Assembly (NCBI RefSeq): GCF_004025965.2
Contig: NZ_SAYU02000013.1
Location: forward strand, 1 to 64,000
DNA: 64,000 nt
Direction of reading: 5' to 3'
Origin: Phycicoccus flavus
GTDB taxonomy: Bacteria; Actinomycetota; Actinomycetes; Actinomycetales; Dermatophilaceae
Part shown: positions 52,601 through 60,200 of the stretch, piece by piece
How positions within the stretch are numbered: the stretch's first letter is position 1
Layout: every line of letters begins with the position of its first letter
Position numbers and translations under genes: made by a program
The notes under the pieces: generated by a model
Database searches by the model: none
Seen by the model: the letters and a program-made list of their open reading frames with translations, nothing else
Told to the model about the DNA's origin: nothing

Positions 52601-53189
52601 CGAGGAGCGCACCGCGGCCCGCACCCTGGAGGGCGTCGAGCCCGGGCTCCACGTCCGGATGGTCGACCACCGGGACAACTCGACGCACTCGCTCGAGGAG
52701 GCCCAGGAGGTGCTCGCGCTCGTCCGCGACCTCCTCGGCCGCCGGTGGGAGGACCCGGCCGAGATGGACGCCGACGGCCGTCCGGTCGGGCCGCGGCCGC
52801 TCGCCGAGGACGACCTCGTCGTCATCACCCCCTACAACCACCAGGCGGCCGCGATCCGGGCGCTGCTCGACGAGGCCGGTCACGAGCGGGTGCCGGTGGG
52901 CACCGTCGACAAGTTCCAGGGCCAGGAGGCCGCGGTCGCCATCGTGTCGATGGCCGCCTCCTCGCACTCCGACGTCTCGCGCGGCATGGGCTTCCTGCTG
53001 GACCGGCACCGCCTCAACGTCGCGATCTCGCGCGGGCAGCACTCGGCCTTCGTCGTGCGCTCGCGGGTGCTCACCGACTTCTCGCCACGCACCCCGCGCG
53101 AGCTCGTCGCGCTCGGCTCGTTCCTGCGCCTGGGCGACGCCGCCGTGAGCGTCGGGAGCGCACCGGTGGGGCTGCCGGTGCCGGGGTGA
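49632..53189 (+). CDS. TM0106-type RecB-like nuclease / RNase H-fold / SF1 helicase fusion
   Basis: A 1185-residue protein with three parts. Residues 1-230 form a RecB/Cas4-like nuclease: H57 and D120, then SDTK (D133, K135), Q147, and C21 with CGRCPVC (C218, C221, C224), the pattern of 4Fe-4S nucleases such as AddB, Dna2 and Cas4. Residues ~310-510 are an RNase H-like exonuclease (FFDFEGDP, HYAPYEPAALLRLA, YNEKDCESTWLLREWLLGL). Residues ~770-1175 are a Dna2/Upf1-type SF1 helicase (GPPGTGKT, VVDEAGQFSLAKT, LLLGDPQQLPQV, GTVDKFQGQEA, RLNVAISRG). ATG lies six bases after TACGGT. Predicted nucleic-acid processing enzyme; its biological role is not established. Confidence 0.9.
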   Translation: MILLDGRVVASASDLRTAAACEFALVAGLDVRLGRRAGDAEDEDPMLARVAQLGDEHEQAELRRLHGVHPGGIVQFPRPDYTDAALREAMAATVTATSDPGVRVLTQATVYDGGFVGHADFLERTADGWLVSDTKLARSANVAALLQVGAYAALLAGAGVPVAPVARLVLGGGDVEDVALGDVLPVYRARRARLETLLGEHLADDAPARWGDARWLACGRCPVCDTEVEAARDLLLVAGMRGPTRRRLMDEGVTTIDALARSEGPVPDVRSATLERLRAQARLQLAQEADPGAGVRHEVVDEDALRRLPPPSPGDVFFDFEGDPLWRERGSSDWGLEYLFGMVEVDTGEPEFRAFWAHDRRAERQALVDFVDHVHERRRRWPDLHVYHYAPYEPAALLRLAARHGTYEDEVDQLLRDGVLVDLYATVRSGVRVSQRSYSIKKLEPLYMPAREEDVQGGAESIVAYHEYEQALLEGRTAEAETRLQDIADYNEKDCESTWLLREWLLGLRTDDAGDPPPPVLEEAAELRVSEARQAALELEAAVRALVPDVPPADRSDVDHAVALVAAAVLFHAREDKPRWQEHFERLRLPTSEWRAADGVFLVERTEVVGDWAKPPRARKARRLVRLHGEPLRNAPLPVGARVSAVYAVPAPDGMTAELLHANAKSPAGVTVLETEEVRAPNGRLHQTLLVEELQPGPVGHAVGPVALVPNDSVSSATIDAALAEVAAVVRDTGQVPVGAGTDLLLRRPPRLRGGAALPSVPPGPGGSVEAVTEALRGMDDSYVAVQGPPGTGKTYVGAHVVARLVAAGWAVGVCAQSHAAVENVLDAVVRAGVGRSQVGKAPKHAASPAWTALDSADGLARFAAEHRSAGRGYVIGGSAWDLTRPSRVERGQLDLLVVDEAGQFSLAKTLAVSVASRRLLLLGDPQQLPQVITGTHAEPIDTAALAWLAGGESVLPARFGYFLDTTWRMHPALTAVVSDLAYDGRLTSREERTAARTLEGVEPGLHVRMVDHRDNSTHSLEEAQEVLALVRDLLGRRWEDPAEMDADGRPVGPRPLAEDDLVVITPYNHQAAAIRALLDEAGHERVPVGTVDKFQGQEAAVAIVSMAASSHSDVSRGMGFLLDRHRLNVAISRGQHSAFVVRSRVLTDFSPRTPRELVALGSFLRLGDAAVSVGSAPVGLPVPG

Positions 53190-53300
53190 CCTGGGCGGAC
53201 TCGGCCGTTCGGCCATAAGCCGCACCGTCCGGGCGACAGCGGCCTCCGGTGGCGGACATTCTCTCCTCCATCACTTCCTTCTCGCCGGAGGTCCCCTGTC

Positions 53301-54389
53301 GTGAGCCTGAGCCGTGTCGGCGCTGCCCTGACCAGCGCCGCAGTCGTCCTTCTCGGTGGCGGAGTCGCTGCCGTCGCCTCGTCCGCCCCCACCTCGTTCG
53401 TCCTCGCCGGCGAGGACGTCCCGAGCGCGAGCCCGTCGCCCGGGAGTACCTGCTCCACGGAGTCCGACGACTCGGATGAGGGCACCGACACCTCGACCGG
53501 GTCGGCCGAGGGCTCCGAGAAGTCCGCACCCGAGGAGACCGCGACCGCGGACGAGCAGGGCACCGACGGCTCCGACGACCAGGGCACGGAGGACTCCGAC
53601 GACACCGACTCCGACGACCAGGGCACCGAGTGCTCGGACGACGAGGGGACCGAGGACGGCCAAGGGTCCGAGGACACCCCGGGCACGGAGAGCTCCCAGG
53701 GCACCGAGGACTCCGACGACCAGGGCACCGAGGACTCCGACGACCAGGGCACCGAGGACTCCGACGACCAGGACGGTGAGGACTCCGAGCAGGGCGGCGG
53801 CGTCGGCCCCGACGCTGCCGGTCCGGCCCACAAGGGTCTGTGCAACGCCTGGGCGCACGTCCAGCAGTCCCAGGGTCAGGCCGCCGAGAAGTCCACGGCC
53901 TTCCGCAACCTCCAGGAGGTCGGCTGCGACGACGTCGCCGCCACCGACGAGGGCGCCGAGACCGAGGACTCGGCGGAGGACGCCACCGCGAAGGCGGAGC
54001 GCAAGGCGGCGAAGAAGGCCGCCAAGGCCGAGCGCAAGGCCGCCCGCGACGCCGCCAAGGCCGAGAAGAAGGCCGCCAAGGCCGAGCGCAAGGCCGCCCG
54101 CGACGCTGCCAAGACCGCGAAGAAGTCCGACCGCACGTCCACCGCGACGCCGCCGAGCTCGAGCAGCACCCAGCCCGCGCCGTCGACGGGCACCACGACC
54201 ACCTGGTCCGGCCCCGGCAAGGGCGGCTCGGGCAACGGCGGCTCCGGCGCCAAGAGCACCGGCAAGGGCAGCTCGGGGGCCAAGAGCACCGGCAACGGCG
54301 GCTCGGGCGCCAAGGGCACCGGTGGCGGCAAGAGCACCGGTGGCGGCAAGAGCAAGGGCGGCAACGGCAAGGGTCGCGGCAAGCACTGA
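53301..54389 (+). CDS. Secreted charge-segregated low-complexity protein
   Basis: A 362-residue exported protein not assigned to a family. A signal peptide (AALTSAAVVLLGGGVAAVAS) is followed by ~130 residues of acidic Asp/Glu/Ser repeats (SDDQGTED units). A short conserved-looking island HKGLCNAWAHVQQSQGQAAE with two Cys leads to a basic, helical Lys/Ala/Arg block (KAERKAAKKAAKAERKAARD). The end is a Gly/Ser/Lys-rich tail with GGSGAKSTGKG repeats. The acidic half could bind calcium and the basic half polyanions such as cell-wall polymers. GTG at 53301 follows GGAGG. No sortase motif is visible. Confidence 0.78.
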   Translation: MSLSRVGAALTSAAVVLLGGGVAAVASSAPTSFVLAGEDVPSASPSPGSTCSTESDDSDEGTDTSTGSAEGSEKSAPEETATADEQGTDGSDDQGTEDSDDTDSDDQGTECSDDEGTEDGQGSEDTPGTESSQGTEDSDDQGTEDSDDQGTEDSDDQDGEDSEQGGGVGPDAAGPAHKGLCNAWAHVQQSQGQAAEKSTAFRNLQEVGCDDVAATDEGAETEDSAEDATAKAERKAAKKAAKAERKAARDAAKAEKKAAKAERKAARDAAKTAKKSDRTSTATPPSSSSTQPAPSTGTTTTWSGPGKGGSGNGGSGAKSTGKGSSGAKSTGNGGSGAKGTGGGKSTGGGKSKGGNGKGRGKH

Positions 54390-54459
54390 CCCGGGCCGGG
54401 GCGCCCCGCGGCGCCCCACCCCCAGAACGTCCCGCCGGAGGATGCGACCGGCTGGGACG

Positions 54460-54495
54460 CGTCCCGGCCGGACAGTGAGCCGTCCGGCCGGGACG
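54460..54495 (+). terminator. Hairpin downstream of the charge-segregated protein gene (1)
   Basis: Perfect 14-bp arms CGTCCCGGCCGGAC and GTCCGGCCGGGACG around an 8-nt loop. Confidence 0.7.
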
Positions 54496-54513
54496 TCAAG
54501 ACTCACGCATGAC

Positions 54514-54548
54514 GAGGGCCCGCGGTGCTTCGGCACCGCGGGCCCCTC
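54514..54548 (+). terminator. Hairpin downstream of the charge-segregated protein gene (2), TTCG loop
   Basis: GAGGGCCCGCGGTGC and GCACCGCGGGCCCCTC pair with one bulge around a stable TTCG tetraloop. It shields the repeat array from upstream transcription. Confidence 0.75.
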
Positions 54549-54589
54549 GCCGTCCCCGACCTTCTCCGCCCCCGCCCCCACCCCCACCC

Positions 54590-55245
54590 GTGCTCACTTT
54601 CTCGCCTGATCCCGGAAGCTTCAGGTCCGCACCACCTCCGTCCCCCGGCGAACCCGAACGTTCCGCAGCCAACCCCCGCCGACCCGTGCTCACTTTCTCG
54701 CCTGATCCCGGAAGCTTCAGGTCCGCACCACCTCCGTTCCCCGGCGAACCCGAACGTTCCGCAGCCAACCCCCGCCGACCCGTGCCCACTTTTCTCGCCT
54801 GATCCCGCAACCTTGAGGTCCGCACCACCACCGTTCCCCGGCGAACCCGAACGTTCCGGCGCTGACCGGCGCCGGGCCGTGCTCACATTCTCGCCTGATC
54901 CCGCAAGCTTCAGGTCCGCACCACCTCCGTTCCCCGGCGAACCCGAACGTTCCGGCGCCGGCCCGTGCCCACTTCCTCGCCTGATCCCGGAAGCTTCAGG
55001 TCCGCACCACCTCCGTTCCCCGGCGAACCCGAACGTTCCGCTGCCGACCAGCGCCGACCCGTGCCCACTTCCTCGCCTGATCCCGCAACCTTCAGGTCCG
55101 CACCACCTCCGTTCCCTGGCGAACCCGAACGTTCCGCTGCCGACCAGCGCCGACCCGTGCCCACTTCCTCGCCTGATCCCGCAACCTTCAGGTCCGCACC
55201 ACCTCCGTTCCCCGGCGAACCCGAACGTTCCGGTACCGACCGGCT
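54590..55245. repeat. Tandem array of seven ~96-bp palindromic units (locus C)
   Basis: Units start at 54590, 54686, 54782, 54879, 54965, 55061 and 55157, giving spacings of 96, 96, 97, 86, 96 and 96 bp. Each has the left arm core CTCGCCTGATCCCG, an imperfect inner stem (CGGAAGCTTCAGGTCCGC against GCGAACCCGAACGTTCCG) and the loop CACCACCTCCGTTCCCCG. Unlike loci A and B, the units lack the complementary right outer arm. The linker CAGCCAACCCCCGCCGACCC or similar separates them. Left stem bases vary between copies (GCTT or CCTT) while the right stem is invariant. Confidence 0.93.
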
Positions 55246-55351
55246 CCGGCCCCCGCCTGACCTGCCCCGGGAAGCCACTGCGTGACCGCCCCGCTCGGTC
55301 CGGGCCCATCACGTCCGTCGTCCGAGGTCGCGAAAGTTCCAGCAAACGGCG

Positions 55352-55385
55352 GAGGGCCCGGACACGTTGACGTGTCCGGGCCCTC
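55352..55385 (-). terminator. Terminator of tRNA-Ala
   Basis: Perfect 15-bp arms GAGGGCCCGGACACG and CGTGTCCGGGCCCTC with a TTGA loop, 11 bp past the tRNA 3' end. Confidence 0.85.
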
Positions 55386-55394
55386 TGGCATTTC

Positions 55395-55469
<75 letters not shown>

Positions 55470-55723
55470 GAGTGCGGGAGACACATTAACACCAGCGGGG
55501 TACCCCTCCCGAATCCGCCCGTCGTCCACGCCCGCTCCGGTCGCCAGGCCTCCGCGGCCGTCCCGCGACGCTCCGCCGGGCAGCGCCGAGCCGCCCGCAC
55601 CGGGACGACGACCGCCCGCGTCCCGGGCCGCCGCGCGACCTCCGCGACCCGGCGAGTGCCCAGGTCAGCGGCCTGCGGGACGGCGCTGGCCCGTCTGTCG
55701 TCGCGACGCCCTAGAGTCGCGGC

Positions 55724-57034
55724 ATGCGACTCCCGTTCTCCCGTGGCCCGCAGGCCCGTCCGTCCCCCGCGGACCTGCCCACGTCGCTGCCGGGCGACCC
55801 CGGGGTGACGCCCCTGGCCGAGGGCGACGCGCGCCGGCCCGCCGAGTGGTCGGTGCCCCGCGGCGTGCGCACGGCCAGCGAGTGGGCCTGGCGCACCGTC
55901 GTCATCGCCCTCGTCCTCGTCGGGGTGCTGCGCCTCACGGCCCTGCTGTCCGAGGTCGTCATCCCCGTCGTCGTCGCGCTGCTCCTCTCCGCGCTGCTGC
56001 ACCCGCTCTACGACCGGCTCGTGCGCGTCATGCCCAAGGGCGCCGCGGCGGGCATCACCGTCGTCGGCACCATCGCCGTCGTCACCGGGCTCATCTCCTT
56101 CGTCGGCTCGCAGCTGACGAGCCAGCTCGGCGACATCACCCAGCGCGTCACGGACGGCATCGACCAGATCCGGCAGTGGATGCAGGACAGTTTCGGCATC
56201 ACCGACACCCAGATCACCGACTACGTGGCCCGCGCCCAGGACGCCGTGAGCTCCGGGAACGTCACCGACTCGCTGACCTCCGCGGGGCTGACCTTCGGCC
56301 ACCTCGTCGCGGGGTTCTTCCTCGCCCTGTTCACGCTGTTCTTCTTCCTCAAGGACGGTCCGACGATCTGGGCCTGGGTGGTGCGGCTGTTCCCGCGCGG
56401 CGCCCGCGCCAAGACCCACTCCTCGGGCCTCATCGCCTGGGGCCAGCTCGCGGCCTTCACCCGGGCGACGATCTTCGTCGCCCTCGCCGACGCCATCGGC
56501 ATCGGCGTCGGGGCCGCGATCCTCGGGGTGCCGTTCGCCTCCGGCATCGCGCTGCTCGTGTTCTTCGGCGCCTTCATCCCGATCGTCGGCGCCGCGGTGT
56601 CCGGCGGCGTCGCCGTGCTCCTCGCGCTCGTCGCGCTGGGCCCGGTCAAGGCGCTCATCATGCTCGGCGTCGTCATCGGCGTGCAGCAGCTCGAGAGCCA
56701 CCTGCTCCAGCCCCTGCTCATCGGCCGGGCCATGAGCCTGCACCCGCTGGCTGTCATCCTCGGCATCGCCGCCGGCATCATCCTCGCCGGCATCATCGGC
56801 GGTCTCATCGCCGTCCCCACGGTGGCGGTGCTCAACGCGGTGGGCCACCACCTGCTGGACTCCCCCGACGGACTCGGCGCGCGGGACGTCGACAACCCGA
56901 CGGTGGCCGACGTCCTCGGTGAGGAGCACGCCGCCGCGGCCCACAGCGAGGCGGTGCAGGACACCGACGAGGCGCCGCTCGTCCCGGAGGTCCCGGGTCA
57001 GGCCGAGCCGGGCGGGACCCGCTCCGACTCCTGA
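55724..57034 (+). CDS. AI-2E family transporter (TqsA/PerM-like permease)
   Basis: A 436-residue integral membrane protein. An N-terminal hydrophilic stretch of ~55 residues precedes about eight helices. Family features are VVIPVVVALLLSALLHPLYD, the periplasmic coiled region (SQLGDITQRVTDGIDQIRQW), FFLALFTLFFFLKDG and the C-terminal PLLIGRAMSLHPLAVILGIA. Members export AI-2 or exchange sodium and protons; the function here is open. ATG is six bases after TAGAGT (55712-55717) with no Shine-Dalgarno, so a leaderless mRNA is likely. An acidic tail ends the protein. Confidence 0.92.
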   Translation: MRLPFSRGPQARPSPADLPTSLPGDPGVTPLAEGDARRPAEWSVPRGVRTASEWAWRTVVIALVLVGVLRLTALLSEVVIPVVVALLLSALLHPLYDRLVRVMPKGAAAGITVVGTIAVVTGLISFVGSQLTSQLGDITQRVTDGIDQIRQWMQDSFGITDTQITDYVARAQDAVSSGNVTDSLTSAGLTFGHLVAGFFLALFTLFFFLKDGPTIWAWVVRLFPRGARAKTHSSGLIAWGQLAAFTRATIFVALADAIGIGVGAAILGVPFASGIALLVFFGAFIPIVGAAVSGGVAVLLALVALGPVKALIMLGVVIGVQQLESHLLQPLLIGRAMSLHPLAVILGIAAGIILAGIIGGLIAVPTVAVLNAVGHHLLDSPDGLGARDVDNPTVADVLGEEHAAAAHSEAVQDTDEAPLVPEVPGQAEPGGTRSDS

Positions 57035-57341
57035 CCGGCAACGCGCCCCATCGGCGGAACCGTCCGCCGATGCGCCCGGCTCCCGACGCGCCCGCGTCGC
57101 GTGAGCCACCCGTCGACCTGCCCCGGTGGACGACGCGCCCCAACGACGGCGCAGCCATTGCCCGAGGTTCGATCCGGCCCCCTCGGTGAGGGCCTCCGCC
57201 GGTTCACCGTGCAGCCGGTCGCACCTGGCAGGCGCCGACGGAACGGTCGCCCACACGTGACCGGGTCCGGGGCGGCCGCTGCTCGGCGAGGTCGTCGACC
57301 AGCGCGCCACCACGGACGGGTGCGACCACCCGCGGGTGGGC
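57035..57341. other. Intergenic region between convergent genes, no gene seen
   Basis: The 307 bp hold only the hairpin at 57049-57072. Open frames crossing it have no homology or ribosome-binding site that I can support. It is the only long convergent gap in the window without the palindromic element. Confidence 0.5.
57049..57072 (+). terminator. Hairpin terminator after the AI-2E permease
   Basis: CATCGGCGGA and TCCGCCGATG form perfect 10-bp arms around ACCG, 15 bp past the stop. Confidence 0.65.
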
Positions 57342-58457
57342 TCAGGCGCCCGCGGCGCGCCGCTCGTCGAGGTCGTCCTCGTGGGCGCGGGCCGGCGGCT
57401 GCACCGGGGCCGGCTCGGGCGTGACATCGGCGGGGGCAACCTCGGGCCGCTCCGCCTTGGCCTTCATCGTGTACGTCGGCCGGGGCACGGGCACGGGGTC
57501 CCAGGTGAGGGGGATGTCGTCCTCGTCGACGAGGTGGACGTACTCGAGCACGGGCTGCGGGGCCGGCGCCACCGGCGGTGCGGCCTGCGGCTCCGGGGTC
57601 GACGCGTGCGCGGCGACGACCTCGGGCGCGTCACCGTGGACCCGGACGTCCGTGCCGGCCGGGGTCGCCGCGACGGGGGCGTCGGTCCCGGCCGCCACGG
57701 TCACGGGGGCGGCCTGCTCGGCCGCGCGGGCGGGACCGTCCTGGCCGGCGGCGCGAGCACCGGTGACGGCGCGGGCGCCCGCGACGGACGCGGACCGCGC
57801 GGCGGCGGGCCGCACGGACGGGGCGGCACCGGCGCGGGCCGGGACGACGGGAGCGGCGGCGCGGCGGCGCGTCTCCTGCGCGGCCCGACGACGACGCGCC
57901 GCCCGGGCCGCCTGCTCGGCGCGGACACCGGAGCGGAGCCACACGAACGACGCCGCGAGGACGGCGAGGCCCACGAGCGGAGCCCAAGAGGGGGCGCGGC
58001 CCAGTCCGGCGAGCCCGCCGGAGACGAGTGAGCCGAGGAGCGCGAGGAGGAGCACGAGGGCGCGCACGCGGGCCGCGGGGCGGACGCGCGCCGCCGGCCG
58101 GGCCAGGGGTCGCCGGGCCGGGGCGGTGCGCGGGGTCTCGATGACCGGGGCCGGCGTGGGGTCGGTGACCTCCCGGCCCTCACCCGGCGCGGTGCGCTCG
58201 GCGGGCACGGCGCGCTTGACGACGACCTGCGGGCGGGTGGACCGGGCGGGGTGGACCGACCAGGACCGGGGGGCCGGGTCGGAGAGGTCGGTGCGCGGAA
58301 TCGGGCTGCGCCGCTCCAGGACCCGCATGGCCGCCGTGAACTGCTCGACGGAGCGGGCGGTGGCCAGGTGGTCGCGCCGACGGATCCAGTACTGCACGAA
58401 GTAGGCAGCCCAGACCCCGAGGAGGACCAAGAAGATCAGGCTCGACGGGGACTGCAC
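57342..58457 (-). CDS. sepX: Divisome membrane protein SepX/GlpR-like
   Basis: A 371-residue membrane protein. One helix lies at the N-terminus (SPSSLIFLVLLGVWAAYFVQ), followed by a basic cytoplasmic stretch (YWIRRRDHLATARSVEQFTA) and two further helices in the middle (RALVLLLALLGSLVSGGLAG, APLVGLAVLAASFVW). A long Ala/Pro-rich disordered C-terminus follows. Layout and position match SepX of Streptomyces and GlpR of Corynebacterium, which bind the gephyrin-like Glp and FtsZ at the septum. Here a moeA/glp homologue lies in the same cluster. GTG at 58457 is seven bases after TACCGT. Identity rests on architecture and synteny. Confidence 0.78.
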   Translation of the reverse strand: MQSPSSLIFLVLLGVWAAYFVQYWIRRRDHLATARSVEQFTAAMRVLERRSPIPRTDLSDPAPRSWSVHPARSTRPQVVVKRAVPAERTAPGEGREVTDPTPAPVIETPRTAPARRPLARPAARVRPAARVRALVLLLALLGSLVSGGLAGLGRAPSWAPLVGLAVLAASFVWLRSGVRAEQAARAARRRRAAQETRRRAAAPVVPARAGAAPSVRPAAARSASVAGARAVTGARAAGQDGPARAAEQAAPVTVAAGTDAPVAATPAGTDVRVHGDAPEVVAAHASTPEPQAAPPVAPAPQPVLEYVHLVDEDDIPLTWDPVPVPRPTYTMKAKAERPEVAPADVTPEPAPVQPPARAHEDDLDERRAAGA

Positions 58458-58459
58458 GG

Positions 58460-59209
58460 CTACGACGGTAGGCGGGGACCCTCTCCTGAGCCCGCACCCG
58501 ACTCGGTGTGTCGCGCAAGTGACTCGTGTGACGACTGTGCTGAACGGGTCAGACGCGTCAGGCGCTGCATCATCGTCTCCCCGGCGAGGTCCTCGCTGGT
58601 CAGCGCGAACGACAGGTGGGTGCGCCACTCCCCGTCGATGTGCAGGTAGTGCGGGCGACGTCCCTCGGACCGGAACCCGAGCTTGCGGACGACGGCGAGG
58701 CTCGCGGTGTTCTCGGGCCGGATGTTGATCTCCATCCGGTGGATCCCGACCCGGCCGAAGAGGTGGTCGGCCGCCAGCGCGACCCCGGTGGGGACGACGA
58801 GGCGGCCGGCCAGCGAGCGGCTCACCCAGTAGCCGACGTGGCAGGAGCGGAAGGACCCGAAGACGACGGTGCCGACGTTGACCTGGCCGACGATCCGGCC
58901 GCCGCTCTCGATGACGAGGGGCAGCGCCCGCCCGGCCGCGGCGTCGTCGTCGTACTGGCCGACGAGGTCCTCGAAGGTGCGTGGCGGGGCGGAGGGGTCG
59001 GGGGCGGTGGCGTCCCACGGCTCGAGCCACGCGGCGTTGGCCCGCCGGACGGCCCCGAAGATCGGGCCGTCGGCGTAGGTCAGCGGGCGCAGGCAGATCT
59101 CGGTGCCGAGCGGCGTGCGGCCGTGCAGCGTCACCGGCCAGACCCACTCCGGGGGCGGCGAGGGATGGGGGTCGCGGCGCGGCCCGGCTCCGACGAGGCG
59201 CCGCCACAT
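58460..59209 (-). CDS. rimJ: GNAT acetyltransferase, RimJ/RimL type
   Basis: A 249-residue acetyltransferase of the ribosomal-protein N-acetyltransferase group. After a Pro-rich leader it reads EICLRPLTYADGPIFGAVRR, with the acetyl-CoA site around GYWVSRSLAGRLVVPTGVAL and the closing motif HRMEINIRPENTASLAVVRK (about residues 155-200). It would acetylate a protein N-terminus or another amine. ATG overlaps the moaB stop (TGATG) and the gene ends 2 bp before sepX. The galU-moeA-rimJ-sepX order is conserved with mycobacteria (Rv0993-Rv0996). Confidence 0.9.
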   Translation of the reverse strand: MWRRLVGAGPRRDPHPSPPPEWVWPVTLHGRTPLGTEICLRPLTYADGPIFGAVRRANAAWLEPWDATAPDPSAPPRTFEDLVGQYDDDAAAGRALPLVIESGGRIVGQVNVGTVVFGSFRSCHVGYWVSRSLAGRLVVPTGVALAADHLFGRVGIHRMEINIRPENTASLAVVRKLGFRSEGRRPHYLHIDGEWRTHLSFALTSEDLAGETMMQRLTRLTRSAQSSHESLARHTESGAGSGEGPRLPS

Positions 59210-59706
59210 CAGTGGTCGCCTCCTCGGACCTGGTCCAGCGCGTGCGGCAGCACGTCACCGAGGACGGCGAGCGCGTCCTTCACCCCGCCGCTGGACCCGG
59301 GCAGGTTGACGACGAGCGTGCGCCCGGCCAGGCCCGCGAGCCCCCGCGACAGGATGGCCGTCGGGACGCCCTTCGCGACGCCCGCCGCCCGGATCGCCTC
59401 GGCGACGCCCGGGACCTCGCGGTCCAGCAGGGGCCGGGTGGCCTCGGGGGTGCCGTCGGTGGGCGTCAGCCCGGTGCCGCCGGTCGTGAGCACGAGGTCG
59501 GGGGCGTCCGCGACCGCCGCCGCGAGCGCCTCGGCGACGGCCGGACCGTCCGGCACGACCACCGGTTCCGCGACCTCGCAGCCCCAGCCGCGCAGCGCGT
59601 CGGCGATGAGCGCACCGCCGCGGTCGGGGTAGACACCCTCCGCGGCCCGGGTGGAGCAGGTGACGACGACGGCCCGGCGGCCGGCGAGGGGCGGCCGCTC
59701 GCTCAC
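59209..59706 (-). CDS. moaB: MogA/MoaB family molybdenum cofactor protein
   Basis: A 165-residue enzyme that adenylylates molybdopterin before metal insertion. Motifs: RRAVVVTCSTRAAEGVYPDR, LVLTTGGTGLTPTDGTPEAT (the GGTG loop) and VNLPGSSGGVKDAL. The GTG overlaps the moaC stop by four bases. It lies between moaC and rimJ in a tight molybdenum-cofactor cluster. MoaB and MogA are hard to separate from sequence alone. Confidence 0.92.
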   Translation of the reverse strand: MSERPPLAGRRAVVVTCSTRAAEGVYPDRGGALIADALRGWGCEVAEPVVVPDGPAVAEALAAAVADAPDLVLTTGGTGLTPTDGTPEATRPLLDREVPGVAEAIRAAGVAKGVPTAILSRGLAGLAGRTLVVNLPGSSGGVKDALAVLGDVLPHALDQVRGGDH

Positions 59707-60200
59707 GACCCGTCCTCGCTCCAGTCGCCCGAGCGTCCCCCGGACTTGGCGGTGACCCGCACGTCGGTGATGCGGGCGTGCCGGTCGACGGCCTTGACCA
59801 TGTCGACCAGCGCGAGGGCCCCGACGGCGACCGCGGTCAGGGCCTCCATCTCGATGCCGGTGCGGTCGGCGGTGCGCACGGCGGCGCGCAGGTCGACCCC
59901 GGCGTCGACGACCTCGAGGTCGACCTCGACGGCGTGGACGGCGACGGGGTGCGCCAGCGGCACGAGCTCGGGCGTGCGCTTCACGGCCTGGATGCCGGCG
60001 ATCCGTGCCACCGCGAGCGCGTCACCCTTGGGGACCGTCCCGTCCCGCAGCGCCGCCACGGCGCCGGCCGACAGGAGCACCCGCCCACGGGCCTCGGCCC
60101 GGCGGACCGTGACGTCCTTGCCGGAGACGTCGACCATGTGCGCGGTGCCGTCCGCACGGACGTGGGTGAGCCCCCCGGAGGGAGGCGATGGGTCAGCCAC
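59703..60200 (-). CDS. moaC: Cyclic pyranopterin monophosphate synthase
   Basis: MoaC (165 residues) converts the MoaA product into cyclic pyranopterin monophosphate, the first stable molybdopterin intermediate. Conserved segments are MVDVSGKDVTVRRAEARGRV, KGDALAVARIAGIQAVKRTP, LVPLAHPVAVHAVEVDLE and GIEMEALTAVAVGALALVDM, including the KxGD and catalytic Lys regions. GTG at 60200 lies within the end of moeA (8-bp overlap). No moaA is present in the window. Confidence 0.95.
   Translation of the reverse strand: MADPSPPSGGLTHVRADGTAHMVDVSGKDVTVRRAEARGRVLLSAGAVAALRDGTVPKGDALAVARIAGIQAVKRTPELVPLAHPVAVHAVEVDLEVVDAGVDLRAAVRTADRTGIEMEALTAVAVGALALVDMVKAVDRHARITDVRVTAKSGGRSGDWSEDGS

Noticed and set aside
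54590-55245. CRISPR array
   Set aside because: The whole ~96-bp unit is conserved including the linkers; there are no short repeats with unique spacers and no cas genes.
57101-57424. 107-residue ORF in the AI-2E/sepX gap
   Set aside because: No ribosome-binding site, homology or codon pattern supports it and it overlaps the end of sepX on the other strand.
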